From positions 62,001-126,000 of the forward strand of contig NZ_JALBYU010000011.1 in assembly GCF_029963765.1 (NCBI RefSeq): a DNA stretch of 64,000 bases, given 5' to 3'. Every line of letters starts with the position of its first letter. Position 1 is the first letter of the stretch. The notes beneath the pieces are model-generated. The model made no database searches. It had not been told where the DNA came from and was given only the letters and a program-made list of their open reading frames with translations. The DNA comes from Pseudomonas sp. UYIF39 (GTDB lineage: Bacteria; Pseudomonadota; Gammaproteobacteria; Pseudomonadales; Pseudomonadaceae). Positions 61,409 through 64,000 of this stretch are shown here, piece after piece. The translations under genes and the position numbers were made by a program.

Positions 61409-62917
61409 ATGGCGCATAACGAAGCAGTCGACGTAGTACTGGTTGGGGCCGGCATCATGAGTGCCACCCTTGCTGTACTGCTCAAAGAGCTCGACCCCGC
61501 GATCAAGCTGGAAGTCGTCGAGCTGATGGATTCCGGTGCTGCGGAGAGTTCGAACCCGTGGAACAACGCCGGTACCGGTCACGCCGGGCTGTGTGAGCTC
61601 AACTACACGCCGCAGGCCGCCGACGGCACCGTCGACATCAAGAAAGCCGTGCACATCAACACCCAGTTCGAGGTGTCGAAGCAGTTCTGGTCCTACCTGA
61701 CCAAGAAAAGTACCTTCGGCTCGTGCAAGACATTCATCAGTCCGGTTCCGCACCTGAGCTTCGTCCAGAACGACGATGGCGTTTCCTTCCTCAAGGAACG
61801 CTTCAAGACGCTGAGCAAGCACCACGCCTTCTCGGACATGGAATACACCGAAGACAAGGCCACCATGGCCGAGTGGATGCCGCTGATGATGCCTGGCCGG
61901 CCGGCCGACGAAGTCGTCGCCGCCACCCGCGTCATGAACGGCACCGACGTCAACTTCGGCGCCCTGACCAATCAGTTGCTCAAGCACCTGACCAGCGCAC
62001 CCGATGCCCAGGTCAAGTACTGCAAGCGCGTGACCGGTCTCAAGCGTAACGGCAACGGCTGGACCGTCAGCATCAAGGACGTCAACAGCGGCAATTCCCG
62101 CGACGTCGACGCGAAATTCGTGTTCCTGGGCGCCGGTGGCGCGGCACTGCCGCTGCTGCAAGCTTCGGGCATCGAAGAAAGCAAAGGTTTCGGCGGCTTC
62201 CCGATCAGCGGCCAGTGGCTGCGTTGCGACAACCCGGAAGTGGTCAAACACCACCAGGCAAAGGTTTACAGCCAGGCGGCCGTGGGTTCGCCTCCGATGT
62301 CGGTGCCGCACCTGGACACCCGCGTCGTCGATGGCAAGAAGTCTCTGCTGTTCGGACCTTACGCCGGTTTCACCACCAAGTTCCTCAAGCACGGCTCCTT
62401 CATGGACCTGCCGATGTCGGTTCGCGCCGGCAACATCGGCCCGATGCTGGCCGTGGCCAAAAACAACATGGACCTGACCAAGTACCTGGTCAGCGAAGTG
62501 ATGCAGTCGATGGAGCAGCGCCTGGACTCGCTGCGTCGCTTCTACCCTGAAGCGAAAGCCGAAGACTGGCGCCTGGAAGTGGCCGGCCAACGGGTGCAGA
62601 TCATCAAGAAAGACCCGAAAAAGGGCGGCGTTCTGCAGTTCGGTACCGAACTGGTCGCGGCCAAGGACGGCACCCTTGCTGCCCTGCTCGGCGCTTCGCC
62701 AGGCGCGTCGGTGACCGTTTCGATCATGCTGGAACTGATCGAAAAATGCTTCCCGAACAAAGCGTCCGGTGAGTGGGCTGCCAAACTGGCGGAAATCTTC
62801 CCGGCTCGGGAAAAGGTTCTGGAAACCGATGCTGCGCTGTATCGCAAGATCAATGTGCAGAACAACGTCGCGCTGGAACTGGTTGAAGCCAGCAACGAGA
62901 CCGAAAGCTACGCTTGA
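61409..62917 (+). CDS. mqo: Malate:quinone oxidoreductase
   Basis: Mqo is the FAD-dependent peripheral membrane enzyme that oxidises malate to oxaloacetate and feeds electrons to ubiquinone. It is the main malate dehydrogenase of the TCA cycle in many pseudomonads. The 502-residue protein has the FAD loop VVLVGAGIMSATLA near residue 9, ESSNPWNNAGTGHAGLCELNYTP, and C-terminal GASPGASVTVSIMLELIEKC. It is followed by a terminator and two small genes of the kind found beside mqoB in P. aeruginosa, so it is likely the mqoB orthologue. Confidence 0.96.
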   Translation: MAHNEAVDVVLVGAGIMSATLAVLLKELDPAIKLEVVELMDSGAAESSNPWNNAGTGHAGLCELNYTPQAADGTVDIKKAVHINTQFEVSKQFWSYLTKKSTFGSCKTFISPVPHLSFVQNDDGVSFLKERFKTLSKHHAFSDMEYTEDKATMAEWMPLMMPGRPADEVVAATRVMNGTDVNFGALTNQLLKHLTSAPDAQVKYCKRVTGLKRNGNGWTVSIKDVNSGNSRDVDAKFVFLGAGGAALPLLQASGIEESKGFGGFPISGQWLRCDNPEVVKHHQAKVYSQAAVGSPPMSVPHLDTRVVDGKKSLLFGPYAGFTTKFLKHGSFMDLPMSVRAGNIGPMLAVAKNNMDLTKYLVSEVMQSMEQRLDSLRRFYPEAKAEDWRLEVAGQRVQIIKKDPKKGGVLQFGTELVAAKDGTLAALLGASPGASVTVSIMLELIEKCFPNKASGEWAAKLAEIFPAREKVLETDAALYRKINVQNNVALELVEASNETESYA

Positions 62918-62932
62918 TTCGGCCGCATAAAA

Positions 62933-62968
62933 AACGCCCCGTTCTCATTGAGAGCGGGGCGTTTTTTT
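62933..62968. terminator. Intrinsic terminator after mqo
   Basis: AACGCCCCG and CGGGGCGTT form a 9-bp stem with A6 before and T7 after, so it can act in both directions, for mqo and for the convergent gene. Confidence 0.92.
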
Positions 62969-62983
62969 GTGCCTTGAAAAATC

Positions 62984-63271
62984 TTAACCGCGAGCCTTTT
63001 CGATCAGTTCGATGTACTCGGCCGCGTTGCGCTGATCCTTGATCAGGGCAACAAAGTCATTGCCGTGCTCATCCTTGCCGTCCAGATCCAGACCGGCTTC
63101 GACGAAGAACGTCAGAAAACGCCCGAAGTCATCGATGCGCAAGCCGCGATAGGCCTTGATCAGTTTGTGCAGCGACGGCGACGTGGCGTCGACCGGTTCG
63201 AAATCGAGGAACAGCTTGATCTGCTCATCGCCGATCTCGTCACCAATCACTTGCTTCTTATCTTTACGCAT
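62984..63271 (-). CDS. PA4642-like conserved small protein
   Basis: The 95-residue acidic protein starts MRKDKKQVIGDEIGDEQIKLFLDFEPVDATSPSLHKLIKAYRG. It resembles a Pseudomonas-wide family found next to mqoB. Function unknown. It is soluble, with no motifs that point to activity. Confidence 0.8.
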   Translation of the reverse strand: MRKDKKQVIGDEIGDEQIKLFLDFEPVDATSPSLHKLIKAYRGLRIDDFGRFLTFFVEAGLDLDGKDEHGNDFVALIKDQRNAAEYIELIEKARG

Positions 63272-63334
63272 TGCCGACTCCAGCTCGCAGACATTTCACG
63301 GGGCGGGCAGTTTACCCCTCCCTGGCCACCGGGC

Positions 63335-63820
63335 TCAACGCGGACGAACAGCGCCCGTGTGCAGATCGGCCCAGACATGACCGTTGGCGTAGCTGAGGAA
63401 CTGGCAATACACCGTGTCATTGCGCAACAAGTCGATTACCACCCGGTACTGAGCCATCGGGTAAAACAGCGTCAGGGTTTTGCTTTTGTCGTCGTAGATC
63501 GGCTTTTTCAGGCTTTTGCTTTCGCCATCGAAATTGACCAGCACCTGGTTGATGGTCGCGCCCTTGTTCAAGGATTTGCCCTTGAGGCGGATCAGCAACG
63601 GTGAGGTCACCGGAATCGGCTGCTGGTTGGACTGGCGCTGGCTGCCGACCACCACCGAATACTCGGTGACCTGCAACAGCTGTTGCTGTTCGGGTTCCGC
63701 ATCACGCAGGGTCAGGTCATCTGGAGGCAGGAACTGCGCGTGCATCGGCGCCGGGGCGGCCGCCAGAGGCAGGCTGACGGTCAGCAACAGGGCGGCGCAG
63801 CTGCGGATCAAAAGGCTCAT
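63335..63820 (-). CDS. Secreted hypothetical protein
   Basis: The 161-residue product has a Sec signal peptide (LLIRSCAALLLTVSLPLAAAPAP) and a beta-rich mature part (PLLIRLKGKSLNKGATINQVLVNFDGESKSL). It is probably periplasmic. It likely forms a unit with the PA4642-like gene 63 bp downstream. The ATG at 63820 is chosen for the signal peptide. Confidence 0.75.
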   Translation of the reverse strand: MSLLIRSCAALLLTVSLPLAAAPAPMHAQFLPPDDLTLRDAEPEQQQLLQVTEYSVVVGSQRQSNQQPIPVTSPLLIRLKGKSLNKGATINQVLVNFDGESKSLKKPIYDDKSKTLTLFYPMAQYRVVIDLLRNDTVYCQFLSYANGHVWADLHTGAVRPR

Positions 63821-63971
63821 GTCAGGCTCCCAAGGCGAAGCCGAGCACTCTAGCATGAGGATCAACCGCGCGAATTAGCGATATGGGTCAATACTTCGCA
63901 GTACGACGCTGGCCATACTGGAAGAGCTTTCAGCCGTCGTTCAACAGTGCGCCGTCTACCGTGGAGTGCTC

Positions 63972-64000
63972 ATGTCGTTCTCCGTTCCCCCGTTGTTCGC
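63972..64000 (+). CDS. Start of a gene running off the right edge
   Basis: ATG with GGAG about 6 nt upstream begins MSFSVPPLF and continues past the end of the window. Too little is present to name it. Confidence 0.4.

Overview
The window is chromosomal DNA of a Pseudomonas, most likely of the P. fluorescens group. Gene content and order support this: the dcw start mraZ-rsmH-ftsL-ftsI-murE, rnpB, rsmI/lpoA/yraN/gmhA/dolP, sspAB next to petABC and rpsI-rplM, and mqo beside small Pseudomonas-type genes. So do the high GC3 and the many REP/REPIN palindromes of the GCGAGC..GCTCGC type. No rRNA or CRISPR array was seen, and I recognised no tRNA.

Layout. 1-3.9 kb: minus-strand cell-division cluster with a sigma70 promoter and an MraZ operator. 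4.2-5.5 kb: RNase P RNA and rsmI. 5.7-9.2 kb: plus-strand envelope genes lpoA, yraN, gmhA and dolP. 9.2-14.2 kb: sspB, sspA, the cytochrome bc1 operon and rpsI/rplM, all minus. 14.3-23.2 kb: aldo-keto reductase, acyl-CoA dehydrogenase, GlxA-type regulator, zapE, trpS, hydrolase, zapG, OmpA-like lipoprotein and a YcbL-type MBL-fold hydrolase. 23.1-38.8 kb: an accessory island. 39-48.4 kb: PP2C phosphatase, a MalT/LuxR regulator and a DUF1329/DUF1302/acyl-CoA ligase lipid locus. 48.7-64 kb: core genes including rsmC, a Mn2+ exporter behind a yybP-ykoY riboswitch, an M48 lipoprotein protease, a chemoreceptor, YedK, an acyltransferase and mqo.

The island is the notable part. It is bracketed by two diverged copies of the 5' end of the MBL hydrolase gene. 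The left copy is joined to the working gene; the right copy is an orphan with an 8-bp tandem duplication. Both share an identical 16-bp core. Next to the left copy lies a tyrosine integrase whose catalytic C-terminus has been replaced by the tail of another gene. The cargo looks like one dedicated system: a 1609-residue exported protein made of 164 uninterrupted eight-residue repeats (consensus LTTAQVAA) plus a Ca2+-loop C-terminal module; a TPR/GT41 (SPINDLY, OGT-like) glycosyltransferase directly downstream; a divergent SAM methyltransferase upstream; and a complete type I secretion system (ABC exporter, HlyD, TolC) convergent to it. I infer a Thr-rich surface or biofilm protein, possibly O-glycosylated in the cytoplasm before type I export. 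A sialidase-like pseudogene fills the right end.
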